DNA of 64,000 nucleotides from Mesorhizobium sp. NFR06. GTDB taxonomy: Bacteria; Pseudomonadota; Alphaproteobacteria; Rhizobiales; Rhizobiaceae. Position 1 is the first letter of the stretch. Every line of letters starts with the position of its first letter. Shown piece after piece: positions 1-8,514 of this stretch. The notes beneath the pieces are model-generated. The model was not told the origin of the DNA. It saw only the letters and a list, made by a program, of their open reading frames with translations, and made no database searches. The translations under genes and the position numbers were made by a program. Location of the stretch: positions 124,001 to 188,000 of the forward strand of contig NZ_FOVT01000006.1 of the NCBI RefSeq assembly GCF_900115245.1, in the 5' to 3' direction.

Positions 1-603
1 CCTGGCCTGGTCGTATTGCTCGATCGTCGAATCCGGTTCCATCCCGTTCTGGTCGAAGACCGTGCGAACGAACGCCGGCTCAATGACCGAGACACGGACG
101 TTGAAGGCGCGGACTTCGTGATCGAGCGATTCAGAATACCCTTCGACGGCGTGCTTGACGGCTGAATAATGGGCGGAATACGGCGCCGGGACTACCCCAA
201 GGATCGAACCGATGTTGATGATGCGCCCGCCACCCTGTCGCCGCATCGCCGGCATCACCGCGTTCGTCATCCGCACGACCCCGAACAGGTTGACGTCGAA
301 CAGGGCTTGAACCTGCTCGATCGACGATTCCTCCGCGCCGGCCTGCAATCCAATGCCGGCATTGTTGACCAGAAGGTCGATCCGTCCGGTTCGCGCAAGC
401 ACGGTGGAAACGAGCAGGTCGACGGATTGGCTGTCGGTCACATCGCATTTCAGCATGGTCACCCGGCCTGGACCGCTGTCGTTCGCTCGCCGGCTGGTCC
501 CGAAGACAGTGAAGCCGGCGCGCGCCAGCGCCTCGGCGGTGGCGCGGCCGATGCCGGAGGAGGCACCGGTCACGATAGCAGTCTTTCCAGAATGTGCGTT
601 CAC
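1..603 (-). CDS. Short-chain dehydrogenase/reductase, 3' end cut by window edge
   Basis: A classical SDR oxidoreductase, 201 codons visible, reading off the left edge of the window. The GTG start at 603 has GGAG six bases upstream. Near the N-terminus the protein shows the NAD(P)-binding motif TGASSGIGRA, then NNAG, the catalytic serine in INIGSI and the YxxxK pair in HYSAVKHA. These define the family and a cytoplasmic NAD(P)-dependent oxidoreductase; the substrate cannot be read from sequence. It is divergent from a TetR-type regulator across a 98-bp gap holding operator-like repeats, so it is probably that regulator's target. Confidence 0.9.
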   Translation of the reverse strand, partial: MNAHSGKTAIVTGASSGIGRATAEALARAGFTVFGTSRRANDSGPGRVTMLKCDVTDSQSVDLLVSTVLARTGRIDLLVNNAGIGLQAGAEESSIEQVQALFDVNLFGVVRMTNAVMPAMRRQGGGRIINIGSILGVVPAPYSAHYSAVKHAVEGYSESLDHEVRAFNVRVSVIEPAFVRTVFDQNGMEPDSTIEQYDQAR

Positions 604-642
604 TTGATGCTCCAATTCGCCTAGCTTTTTTTCGTCGTTCAG

Positions 643-675
643 ATTATGATCATACTATCATATTATGGTCGTAAT
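643..675. promoter_or_regulatory. Operator-like repeats between SDR and tetR genes
   Basis: Two direct copies of ATTATGRTCRTA (643-654 and 662-673), 19 bp apart, in an AT-rich gap between divergent genes. The first copy contains the perfect palindrome TATGATCATA (645-654). Position and symmetry fit the binding site of the adjacent TetR-type regulator; binding itself is inferred. Confidence 0.55.
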
Positions 676-701
676 GCAATAGCAGCACGAAAGGAAAGCC
701 C

Positions 702-1313
702 ATGCGCTACGAAAAGGGCCGCAAGGACGCATCGCGCAGCCGGATCATCGAGGTCGCCACCGACCGTTTTCGCGGTGACGGCATCGCCGCGTCCGGGCTG
801 GCAAGCATCATGAGCGACGCCGGGCTGACGAACGGAGCGTTCTATCCGCACTTTCAATCCAAGGCGGCGCTTGTGCGGGAATGCGTGGCGACTGCGCTGG
901 TGGGACAGTCGGGTCAGATTGCGGAGGCCCTGGACGCCGGCGGCCTGCCGATGGCGATAGACACTTATCTGTCGGCCGCGCACCGCGACAATCCAGAGAA
1001 AGGTTGCGCTTCGGCCGCGCTCTTGCCGGAAATCGCGCGCGAGCCGCATGAAACGCGTCGTCTCTATAGCGAGCACCTGATCGCCTTAGTTCGCCAGGTG
1101 TCGGCGGCTCTTCCGTCACAGACGCGCGACCCGGAGGATGTCGCGTTCGGCATTTTGGCGACCCTCATCGGCGCCCTGCAACTGGCCCGCGCGGTGGAGG
1201 AAACGGAATTGTCGGATCGCATTCTCGCGGCGGGAGCAAACGCGGCGCGGGCAATGATCCAACCGCACGCGGATGGCGAAGGCAAGGTTGTCGAGAAGTC
1301 GAGCGAGCACTGA
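702..1313 (+). CDS. TetR/AcrR family transcriptional regulator
   Basis: A 203-residue one-component repressor. The N-terminal helix-turn-helix (about residues 10-55) has the family pattern RSRIIEVATDRFRGDGIAAS followed by LTNGAFYPHFQSKAALV, where the recognition helix ends in the typical YxHFxSK. The C-terminal ligand domain is helical and diverse, so the inducer cannot be predicted. The ATG lies 98 bp from the divergent SDR gene, and the shared gap carries ATTATGRTCRTA repeats that likely serve both promoters. Start: first ATG, preceded by the purine-rich AAAGGAAAGCC. Confidence 0.92.
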   Translation: MRYEKGRKDASRSRIIEVATDRFRGDGIAASGLASIMSDAGLTNGAFYPHFQSKAALVRECVATALVGQSGQIAEALDAGGLPMAIDTYLSAAHRDNPEKGCASAALLPEIAREPHETRRLYSEHLIALVRQVSAALPSQTRDPEDVAFGILATLIGALQLARAVEETELSDRILAAGANAARAMIQPHADGEGKVVEKSSEH

Positions 1314-1438
1314 CCGTTTGGTGCGGGGTGAAAGCCTTTCGCGACTGGCCGTTCTCGCAGATGGCGCCGGACTGAAGCGTGCGCTTGCCCAAATCTGCAA
1401 CTTGCGAAGTTGTGCCGATTGCGCGATGCTCCGCAACC

Positions 1439-1660
1439 ATGGCTGGCGAGTATCTGGACCATAAATTGGAATGCCCGTTTTGCGGCACGATCCGCTTGCA
1501 GATTCCGGCCGATGCTCAACCCGCAACGCCGATCCACTGCGCAGAGTGCGGCAAATATCTCGGCACATGGGACGAGCTTCAGTCCGATTTCGAGATGCAA
1601 GGCGGCACCGACGGCGTGTTCCGACTGGACAAGGGACGTATCCAGAGGCTCAGCCAATGA
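1439..1660 (+). CDS. Small zinc-ribbon protein
   Basis: A 73-residue protein with two CxxC pairs, CPFC at about residues 12-15 and CAEC at about 34-37, about 20 residues apart: a zinc-ribbon arrangement. The ATG at 1439 begins MAGEYLDHKLECPFC; an upstream GTG in frame (1379) would add residues with no recognisable character. No specific function can be assigned; such small ribbons often serve in nucleic-acid or protein binding. It lies about 125 bp after the TetR gene, apparently as its own unit. Confidence 0.65.
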   Translation: MAGEYLDHKLECPFCGTIRLQIPADAQPATPIHCAECGKYLGTWDELQSDFEMQGGTDGVFRLDKGRIQRLSQ

Positions 1661-1951
1661 TGGCCGCCGCTGGCGGCTTGGAGAGGCTTGTTCTCGACTG
1701 ACCGCGTCAGGACATCGGATCGTGCTCGTGGGCGATATCCAGCTGGCGCGAAGCCGCGTCCAGAATATCAGCCGGCAGCCACCCCGCGCCGACACGACAG
1801 GCACGATGTCCCCCTATCGAAGCGGGACGCTCCCGCAGCCGCCAGGACCTTGACGGCCCGGTCTCATAAACCCATATCGCAGCCAGGCGCGGACCGTTGA
1901 CGGTCCCGCCTGTCCCAACTCAAAAATTGTTCGTTCGACTTGGAGGATCTT

Positions 1952-2257
1952 ATGAACGATCGGATGTTTGACAGCCCGGTTTTCGTGAAGTGCGGGAATA
2001 GTCTCGTACAGGAAATCGCGTGCCTCGAAGACGCCCTGGAATTTCTCTACGAATGGCCCAGGAACAGGCGCGGCGACATTTATGAAACCGCGCTGCGTGC
2101 CTGCCAGCGCGCGTTCGACGGCGGCTATCCGCTGACCGCCGCCAGAGAGGCGTTTTGCGGTTTCGCGAAGTCGGTCAAAATCCACGAGGAAGTGAGCGCC
2201 GGCCTGCCCTGGATGAACGCCGGCAAAGGCAATCGAGGCGGCGGGCTGATCGCGTAG
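1952..2257 (+). CDS. DUF982 domain protein (first of two)
   Basis: A 101-residue protein matching the DUF982 pattern common in rhizobia: an N-terminal strand pair (PVFVKCGNSLVQEIACLEDA), the EWPRNRRGDIYETALRAC helix, and the AREAFCGFAKSV helix. Function is unknown for the family. The ATG at 1952 has GGAGG at 1942-1946; a TTG at 1940 is also in frame but would overlap that ribosome-binding site. A second DUF982 gene starts 26 bp downstream, so the two probably form one transcript. Confidence 0.8.
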   Translation: MNDRMFDSPVFVKCGNSLVQEIACLEDALEFLYEWPRNRRGDIYETALRACQRAFDGGYPLTAAREAFCGFAKSVKIHEEVSAGLPWMNAGKGNRGGGLIA

Positions 2258-2283
2258 GCTCGTGCTGGAACGAGGCAGTCGCC

Positions 2284-2568
2284 ATGCTTGCCAAACCGTT
2301 CGAAACACCCGTGCGCATCTGGGTCGGAATGGGATTCCCGCGCCAATTGAACACCGTCGCGGACGCCTACCAGTTCGCTGTCGACTGGTGTGGCAACAGC
2401 CCTGAGCAGAAGGCGGCGATCCGGGCTTGCAAGGCCGCGTTGGCCGGGGATATCGACGCCGAGACGGCGAAGGGTGTTTTCGTTGCCTTTGCCCGCCGCA
2501 AGGACATCCTCATCGAGGATGGACCAATTCCTCCTCCGACAGGAAAAGCTCGGCCAAAGCATGCCTGA
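2284..2568 (+). CDS. DUF982 domain protein (second of two)
   Basis: A 94-residue DUF982 protein, paralogous to its upstream neighbour: VRIWVGMGFPRQLNTVADAY, then DWCGNSPEQKAAIRACKAAL and ETAKGVFVAFARRKDIL. It lacks the WPxxRRG of the first copy, having WCGNSPEQ instead, so the pair has diverged considerably. No catalytic residues are evident. The ATG at 2284 was chosen because the conserved domain begins right after it. Downstream is a 450-bp gap carrying a dispersed repeat and no convincing gene. Confidence 0.78.
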   Translation: MLAKPFETPVRIWVGMGFPRQLNTVADAYQFAVDWCGNSPEQKAAIRACKAALAGDIDAETAKGVFVAFARRKDILIEDGPIPPPTGKARPKHA

Positions 2569-2650
2569 ACGACGAGAGGCGGCGGCCGCGCCGCCTCGTG
2601 GCGGGCCAAGGCGCGTCGCGCCGAGATGGATCCAGGCGCCGCGCTTTCCA

Positions 2651-2713
2651 GTCTTTGTGTTGATGCATGTCGTTCGCCCAAAGCCGCTGCACAGTTTTGG
2701 GCGACGTGCATCA
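2651..2713 (+). repeat. Dispersed hairpin repeat, copy A
   Basis: One of five copies of an intergenic repeat in this window. The arms GATGCATGTCG (2662-2672) and CGACGTGCATC (2703-2713) enclose a shared core containing CCGCTGCACA. The other copies lie near 28.4, 29.7, 45.6 and 56.2 kb. The rest of the 2569-3019 gap shows no supported gene. Confidence 0.8.
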
Positions 2714-3019
2714 GCTGCCTTCCGACTGGCTCAGCGGGGCTTTTGATTTCCAAATAGAGGCAACCGACGGCATGGGCGGTGGGGGGCGTTGGGGAGCCGC
2801 CGGTTACCAGAACGAGGGGCCATGGAAATCACAAATGCATAGGCCCTTATGCGATAATGCCAGCTTTCCGCGCGCTTGGGAACTGGCTTCCAGCTTAAAA
2901 TTCAAACATCTAGAGGAGAAAGCGCAGAATTACGATGATCTTCGCGCTGCTGCCTGCGACAGGAACCACATCGGCCGTGCCGCGTCATAGAGGCAGGTTC
3001 CCGTCCTGGAGTGACTTCG

Positions 3020-4006
3020 ATGGCCAGGCTCCTTCTCGTCGTTGCGTTGGCGTTGGCGCTCGCATGCGGCGGAACGCTAGCCGCCAAGCTCGACCTCGAC
3101 ACGGTCAATCAGGCGCAATTCAGCGAGGGCGAGCCGAAGGGCGTCGATCCGATGCTGCTCAAGGCGCAGATTCTTCTCGACCGCGCCCGCTTCTCCCCCG
3201 GCCTGATCGACGGCCGCCTTTCCGATAATTTCGCCAAGGCCGTCGCGGCCTTCCAGGCGGCGAACGGGCTGCCGTCCGACGGCAAGCTGACGCGGCAGAC
3301 CTGGGACAAGCTCGCGACAAGTTTCGCCGGCCCGGTGCTTACAACCTACGACGTCACGGCCAAGGATGTGCGCGGGCTCTTCACCAGGCGGATCCCCACC
3401 CGCATGGAGCGGATGGCAGATCTCAAACGGCTCGGATACCGCAGCGCCCGGGAGAAGCTGGCGGAGCGCTTCCACGTCGGCGAACAATTGCTCATTTTGC
3501 TCAATCCCGATACCGGGTTCAGGAAGGCCGGCACCACGCTGGTGGTGCCCGATGTCGGCCGCGGCGATCCGCCCGCGGCCGTCGCCAGCGTCGAGGTCGA
3601 CAAAGGCGCCCGGCTCGTGCGCGCGCTCGATGCGTCAGGCAAGCCGCTCGCGGTCTATCCCGCCTCGATCGGCAGCGAGGAAAAGCCGGCGCCGAGCGGC
3701 GCGGCCGAGGTCAAGCGCGTCGTGCACAATCCGACCTATCACTACAATCCGAAATTCGCTTTCAAGGGGGTGAAGACCAAGCGGCCCTTCACCATCGCCG
3801 CGGGCCCGAACAATCCGGTCGGATCGGTCTGGATCGACCTGTCCATCGAGAGCTACGGCATCCACGGCACACCCGACCCCGGCAAGATCGGCACGACCTT
3901 CTCGCATGGCTGCATCCGACTGACCAACTGGGACGCCGAAGACCTCGCCGCCATGGTAAAGCCAGGCACGAAAATCGACTTCAAGGACGGAACCGCCGAG
4001 GACTGA
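3020..4006 (+). CDS. L,D-transpeptidase (YkuD) with peptidoglycan-binding domain
   Basis: A 328-residue exported enzyme that forms 3-3 peptidoglycan cross-links or attaches proteins to the wall. An N-terminal signal peptide (MARLLLVVALALALACGGTLA) is followed by a peptidoglycan-binding type 1 domain (about residues 40-95; FSPGLIDGRLSDNFAKAVAA). The YkuD catalytic domain is C-terminal, with YGIHGTPDP and SHGCIRLTN, which hold the conserved histidine and active-site cysteine. The ATG at 3020 is preceded by GGAG at 3008-3011; a GTG at 3011 overlaps that site. It stands alone on this strand, with 147 bp before the next gene. Confidence 0.92.
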   Translation: MARLLLVVALALALACGGTLAAKLDLDTVNQAQFSEGEPKGVDPMLLKAQILLDRARFSPGLIDGRLSDNFAKAVAAFQAANGLPSDGKLTRQTWDKLATSFAGPVLTTYDVTAKDVRGLFTRRIPTRMERMADLKRLGYRSAREKLAERFHVGEQLLILLNPDTGFRKAGTTLVVPDVGRGDPPAAVASVEVDKGARLVRALDASGKPLAVYPASIGSEEKPAPSGAAEVKRVVHNPTYHYNPKFAFKGVKTKRPFTIAAGPNNPVGSVWIDLSIESYGIHGTPDPGKIGTTFSHGCIRLTNWDAEDLAAMVKPGTKIDFKDGTAED

Positions 4007-4153
4007 AGCGTGCGGCACCGCCGGCAGGATCGCGGACCCGCTGCATAAGCCAAATTTATCATCATCCCTAGTTTTTCAGAACGTTACAGAGCCTTTCACC
4101 GCCTGTAGCTTCGGCGGCAATCCTTGCTCTGAACAGTCGCAGTCGGTGGTTTG

Positions 4154-6592
4154 ATGCAGACACATGCGCGGGTGGTGATCGTTGGCGGCGGCTGTGTTGG
4201 GGCCGGTATCCTTTACGGGCTGGCCAAGCGCGGCTGGACCGACGTGGCGCTGCTGGAGCGCACGCAGCTTACCGCCGGCTCGACCTGGCATGCGGCCGGG
4301 CTGATCCCGTCCTACGCCCGCAACATCAATGTCGGGCGGATGATCAACAAGACCATCGAGATCTATGAAGGTCTGGAGGCCGAGACCGGGCAGCCGGTCG
4401 GATGGCACAAATGCGGCCAGCTGCGGATCGCGAATTCCCGCGACAGGCTCGACGAATACAAGAGCTATATGAGCGTGGCCGAGGTGCAGGGCATGCGGGC
4501 GCAGTTGCTGACGCCGGCGGAGGCGCGAAAGCTCTGGCCGCTGCTCGACAATCAGCGGATGCTCGGCGCGCTCTATCATCCCGATGACGGCCATATCGCG
4601 CCCGCCGACGTGACGCACGCGATGGCCAAGGGCGCGCGGGATATGGGCGCCAAAATCCATCTCAACACCGAGGTCACCGGATTCAAGCGCACACCGGGCG
4701 GCGAATGGCTGGTTCAAACCAACCAGGGCGACATCATTTGCGAGCACGTGATCTCGGCCACCGGCAATTACGCGCGCCAGACCGGCGCCCTGCTCGGCCT
4801 CGACATCCCGGCGATCCCGATCCTGCACCAGTACTGGATCACCGAAGCGGTGCCGGAGGTGGTGGAGCGCAAGCGTGCCGGACGTCCCGAAATGCCGATC
4901 CTGCGCGACGAGGGTTTCGAGGGGTATCTGCGCGAGGAAGGCGACGGGCTGATGTTCGGGCCTTACGAGCGCACCGAACACCTGAAGCTGTTCGCCGAGG
5001 ACGGCGTTCCTTCCTGGTTCGGCGCCGATCTTTTGGAAGAGGACTTCGAGGCGGTGTCGTGGAACTGGGAGCAGGCGCTGCAACTGGTCCCGGCGCTGGG
5101 GCGCGTCGGCATCAAGGCCAATGTGCGCGGCCCCTTCCAGATGACGGCGGACGAGCTGCCGCTGATCGGACCGGCCTGGGGCCTGCCCAATGTGTGGCTG
5201 GCCGAAGGCGTTCCCGGCGGCATCCTGTGGGGCGGCACGATCGGCTATTATTTGTCGGAGCGGATCGTCGAGGGCGGCAACAGCCTCGACACCTCCGACC
5301 TCGATCCGCGCCGCTTCGGCGACTACGCCAACAAGGAATGGACGCGCGAGAAGGTGCGCGAGGCCTGGGGCACACATGCCGAGCAGAAATATCCCGGACA
5401 GGACATGCCCGCCGCGCGGCCGCAGAAGACCGCGCCTTCCTATCACAGGCTGACGGAGCTGGGCGCGGTCTGGGGCGTGCTCAACGGCTGGGAAATGCCC
5501 AACTGGTTCGCGCCGAAGGGTGTCGAGGCCAAGGACCAATATAGCTGGCGCTGGACCGAAAAGGGCGTGTTCGTCGGCGAGGAGGTGCTGGCGGTGCGCA
5601 ACGCCGTCGGCCTGGTCGAGATGACACCGATGACCAAGTTCGAGGTGTCGGGGCCCAACGCGGCCGCCTGGCTGGACGGGATCGTCGCCAACCGACTGCC
5701 CGCGACCGGCAAGGTGACGCTGGCGCATCACCTGACCGCCAGCGGCGGCGTGCAGGCGGAGTACATGGTTGCGCGGCTTCGGGAGGACTGCTTCTACCTG
5801 ATCTCGACGCCGCGCGCCGAGCGCTGGAATTTCGACGACCTCTCGAGGCTGCTTCCCGCCGACGGCAGTGTGGCCTTGAACAACGTCACCAATGATCGCG
5901 GCTGCTTCACCATTGTCGGGCCGAAGGCGCGAGACGTGCTGCAGCCGCTGACCGAGATCGACCTCTCCAACGAAAGTTTTCCCTGGTTCAGCGTGAAGAC
6001 CGGCGGCGTGGCTCTCGCCAGCGACGTCAGGCTGCTGCGCGTCAACTATGAAGGCGAGCTCGGCTGGGAGCTCTACCATCCCCTGCCCTACCAGCGGCAA
6101 TTGCTCGACGCGATCCTGAAGCAAGGCGAGAAGCAGGGCATGCGGCTGGTCGGGCTGCATGCGCTGGAATCGCTGCGGCTCGAGAAATCCTACCGCGCCA
6201 TGTATCGCGACATGAACCCCGAGCTCAATGCGTTGGAGAGCGGGCTGGAGCGCTTCATCCGCCTCGACAAGGGCGACTTCGTCGGGCGCGACGCGGTGCT
6301 GAAATACAGGCAGCGCGACGACCAGCGCCGCTCGGTGACGCTCAGGATCGACACCGACGGCGCCAGCACGCTCGCCAATGAGGGGCTCTATAGCGATGGC
6401 GCCCTGGTCGGGCGCATCACCTCCGGCGGCTATGGCTACACGCTCGGGCATGACGTGGCGCTGGCGCTGCTGCCGGAGCGTCTTTCCAGGCCGGGCACCA
6501 GGCTCGACGTTGCGATCCTCGGGGAATGGAAGACCGCCGAGGTCGTCGCGGATTCGCCTTACGATCCCACTTCAGCCCGGGCGCGGATGTAA
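4154..6592 (+). CDS. FAD-dependent dehydrogenase with GcvT domain (dimethylglycine/sarcosine dehydrogenase family)
   Basis: An 812-residue two-domain enzyme. The N-terminal half is a DAO-type FAD fold beginning VVIVGGGCVGAG, with STWHAAGL, whose histidine matches the covalent-flavin histidine of dimethylglycine and sarcosine dehydrogenases. The C-terminal half (from about residue 440) is a GcvT/aminomethyltransferase domain, the tetrahydrofolate-binding part that captures the released one-carbon unit (NYEGELGWELYHP). It is expected to demethylate an N-methylated amine; the exact substrate is open. ATG at 4154 is taken over TTG at 4151. The enolase-superfamily gene 55 bp downstream suggests a cyclic or betaine-type amino acid. 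Confidence 0.9.
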   Translation: MQTHARVVIVGGGCVGAGILYGLAKRGWTDVALLERTQLTAGSTWHAAGLIPSYARNINVGRMINKTIEIYEGLEAETGQPVGWHKCGQLRIANSRDRLDEYKSYMSVAEVQGMRAQLLTPAEARKLWPLLDNQRMLGALYHPDDGHIAPADVTHAMAKGARDMGAKIHLNTEVTGFKRTPGGEWLVQTNQGDIICEHVISATGNYARQTGALLGLDIPAIPILHQYWITEAVPEVVERKRAGRPEMPILRDEGFEGYLREEGDGLMFGPYERTEHLKLFAEDGVPSWFGADLLEEDFEAVSWNWEQALQLVPALGRVGIKANVRGPFQMTADELPLIGPAWGLPNVWLAEGVPGGILWGGTIGYYLSERIVEGGNSLDTSDLDPRRFGDYANKEWTREKVREAWGTHAEQKYPGQDMPAARPQKTAPSYHRLTELGAVWGVLNGWEMPNWFAPKGVEAKDQYSWRWTEKGVFVGEEVLAVRNAVGLVEMTPMTKFEVSGPNAAAWLDGIVANRLPATGKVTLAHHLTASGGVQAEYMVARLREDCFYLISTPRAERWNFDDLSRLLPADGSVALNNVTNDRGCFTIVGPKARDVLQPLTEIDLSNESFPWFSVKTGGVALASDVRLLRVNYEGELGWELYHPLPYQRQLLDAILKQGEKQGMRLVGLHALESLRLEKSYRAMYRDMNPELNALESGLERFIRLDKGDFVGRDAVLKYRQRDDQRRSVTLRIDTDGASTLANEGLYSDGALVGRITSGGYGYTLGHDVALALLPERLSRPGTRLDVAILGEWKTAEVVADSPYDPTSARARM

Positions 6593-6647
6593 CAGACGGG
6601 TTCGCTTGAGACCTGCAGAGGTTGCGTTCTTTGAGGGGGAGCCGTGC

Positions 6648-7757
6648 ATGCGCATCGATCGGATCAACGTCTATTCGGCGCGGCTGCCGGTCAAGGGCGG
6701 CGCCTACCGCATGGCCAGCGCCGATGTGGAGGCGCTGGACTCGACGCTGGTCGAGATCGCCACCGATGACGGTTTTGCCGGCTGGGGCGAGACCTGTCCG
6801 ATCGGCCCGGTCTACCAGCCGCACCACGCGCTGGGCGCCCGCGCCGCGATCGCCGAAATCGCTCCGGGACTCATCGGCCTGGAGATTGCCTCGATCCGCC
6901 TGCTCGCCAAACACATGGACGAGCGGCTGAACGGGCATGGCTACGCCAAGGCCGCGTTGGACATGGCCTTCCTCGACCTGCTCGGCCAGAAACTCGGCGT
7001 GCCGGTCTCGACGCTGTTGGGCGGCGCGCTGACCGACCGCGTCCCGGCCTATTATTCGCTGATCGTCGGCGCGCCGGACGAGGCGGCGCGGATCGCCGCC
7101 GACAAGGTTAGGGCCGGCTATCCGCGCCTGCAGGTCAAGATCGGCGGGCGCAACCTGGAAGAAGACGTGGCCGTCGTTCACAAGGTCTGGGAAGCGGTCG
7201 GCTACAAGGCACGGCTAGCGGTCGACGGCAACCGGGGCCTGACGGTCGCCGCCGCGATCCATCTCGACCGGCTGTGCCAGGCGATCCCCTTCGTCTTCGA
7301 GCAACCCTGCAACACGATGGACGAGATCGCGACGCTGAAGGGCCGCGTCACGCATCCCGTCTATCTCGACGAGAGCACCGAGGACCAGAACGCGGTGCTG
7401 CGGGCAATCTCGATGGGCATTGCCGACGGCTTCGGCTTCAAGGTCACGCGCCTCGGCGGCCTCACCAGGATGACCACGGTGCGCGACCTTTGCGCCATCC
7501 GCTCGCTGCCGCATAGCTGCGACGACGCCTGGGGCGGCGACATCATCGCGGCGGCCTGCGTGCACCTGGCCGCCACCGTCGAGCCGCGCCGCATGGAAGG
7601 GGCGTGGATCGCGCAGGAATACATCAAGGGGCATTTCGATGCGAAGCACCCGGTCGTCATCAAGCAGGGTCACATCGTCGTACCGCAACGACCGGGGCTG
7701 GGCGTGAAGCCCGAGCCCGGCATGTTCGGCAAGCCGGTGGCCATATACGGGCCGTGA
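6648..7757 (+). CDS. Mandelate racemase/muconate lactonizing enzyme family protein
   Basis: A 369-residue enolase-superfamily enzyme. The C-terminal barrel shows the expected chain of functional residues: a lysine in LQVKIGG, metal ligands in AVDGN, FEQPC and YLDESTED, and the second lysine in GFKVTRLGGLT. The wording resembles hydroxyproline-betaine 2-epimerase and cis-3-hydroxyproline dehydratase more than mandelate racemase, but this is by eye. The ATG at 6648 follows GAGGGGGAG. The demethylating dehydrogenase just upstream supports a role in breakdown of a methylated proline-like compound (inference). Confidence 0.85.
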   Translation: MRIDRINVYSARLPVKGGAYRMASADVEALDSTLVEIATDDGFAGWGETCPIGPVYQPHHALGARAAIAEIAPGLIGLEIASIRLLAKHMDERLNGHGYAKAALDMAFLDLLGQKLGVPVSTLLGGALTDRVPAYYSLIVGAPDEAARIAADKVRAGYPRLQVKIGGRNLEEDVAVVHKVWEAVGYKARLAVDGNRGLTVAAAIHLDRLCQAIPFVFEQPCNTMDEIATLKGRVTHPVYLDESTEDQNAVLRAISMGIADGFGFKVTRLGGLTRMTTVRDLCAIRSLPHSCDDAWGGDIIAAACVHLAATVEPRRMEGAWIAQEYIKGHFDAKHPVVIKQGHIVVPQRPGLGVKPEPGMFGKPVAIYGP

Positions 7758-7829
7758 GCGGAAGCGGCCGAGACAAACTTACGATTTCGGATCGGAATGG
7801 CCGCGGGCGTGGGCGACAATCATCAGCGC

Positions 7830-7905
7830 CGTCCCCCACTCCGTCTCGGCTTTGCCGAGCCACCTCTCCCCCCTCACGGGCCTCCGGAGTAGGTAATCGC
7901 ATATG
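7830..7905. repeat. Intergenic repeat, left outer copy
   Basis: Sequence of the type CCCCCACTCCGTC - small hairpin - CCACCTCTCC, then GGTAATCGCATA (7892-7903). The same blocks recur in inverted orientation at 8560-8618 with a different hairpin stem (TCGGC/GCCGA here, GCCGC/GCGGC there), so base pairing is kept while sequence changes. It lies outside the 69-bp inverted repeat around the GIY-YIG gene. The 7758-8107 gap has no protein gene. Confidence 0.65.
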
Positions 7906-7975
7906 CCGGCGCCAACACCTTGGAGATGTCGCCGAAGGCGACAAAGAGGGTTCTCGCGCGTGAGGCAGCGACCTA

Positions 7976-8044
7976 TCCTTCGTCATTCTAGGGCGGAGCA
8001 AGGAGCGAAGCGACGCGCGCAGACCCTAGAATCCATGCCGTGAC
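7976..8044. repeat. 69-bp perfect inverted repeat, left arm
   Basis: This arm reads TCCTTCGTCATTC...CCATGCCGTGAC. Its exact reverse complement lies at 8425-8493, and I found no mismatch on base-by-base comparison. The arm itself holds an imperfect inverted element (CATTCTAGGG...CCCTAGAATCC). The GIY-YIG gene sits between the two arms. Confidence 0.95.
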
Positions 8045-8107
8045 ATCGGCCGTAAGATGCAGCGGTCCAAAATAGCCATCGATGACTGCGCCAATTAAGA
8101 TCGCCTG

Positions 8108-8383
8108 ATGACCGGATACGTTTACATGACCGCAAGCCAGAAAGGCGGCACGATCTATATCGGTGTCACCAATGACCTTGCTCGTCGCGTGCCCGAGCAC
8201 AAGACCGGCCAAGGTTCCTCCTTCACCAGCCGCTACGGTGTGCAGCGTCTGGTCTGGTACGAGGAATATTTCGACATCGCCGATGCCATCCAGCGTGAGA
8301 CGTCATTGAAGCGCTGGCCACGGCAATGGAAGATTGAATTGATCGAGAAGACCAATCCTGAATGGTTCGAGCTGTTTCGCTGA
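8108..8383 (+). CDS. GIY-YIG nuclease-domain protein
   Basis: A 91-residue single-domain protein of the small GIY-YIG (YhbQ/UPF0213-like) family. The signature is split as YVYM and TIYIGVTNDLARRV; the catalytic arginine is in LARR and the metal-binding glutamate in AIQRETSLKRW. The length is normal for these stand-alone domains. It is the only gene between two 69-bp perfect inverted repeats (7976-8044, 8425-8493), which is how a mobile or nuclease-maintained cassette might look. A DNA-nicking activity is expected from the family; the biological role is unknown. Confidence 0.9.
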   Translation: MTGYVYMTASQKGGTIYIGVTNDLARRVPEHKTGQGSSFTSRYGVQRLVWYEEYFDIADAIQRETSLKRWPRQWKIELIEKTNPEWFELFR

Positions 8384-8424
8384 ATTGGCTGGTGAACGTT
8401 TCTGCACCGCTGCGGCGCTCGGGC

Positions 8425-8493
8425 GTCACGGCATGGATTCTAGGGTCTGCGCGCGTCGCTTCGCTCCTTGCTCCGCCCTAGAATGACGAAGGA
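8425..8493. repeat. 69-bp perfect inverted repeat, right arm
   Basis: Exact reverse complement of 7976-8044. It begins 41 bp after the GIY-YIG stop codon. As RNA, the two arms could pair into a very long stem enclosing the gene. Confidence 0.95.
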
Positions 8494-8514
8494 GAGGCAG
8501 GCGGGACAGCACCC

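Noticed and set aside
4076..6451. A 791-codon minus-strand frame opposite the FAD/GcvT gene
   Set aside because: It is the antisense shadow of a high-GC gene; the plus strand has clear enzyme motifs.
7962..8500. Direct repeat GAGGCAG on both sides of the GIY-YIG cassette, as a target-site duplication
   Set aside because: The right copy touches the inverted repeat, but the left copy is 7 bp away from it. The asymmetry argues for chance.
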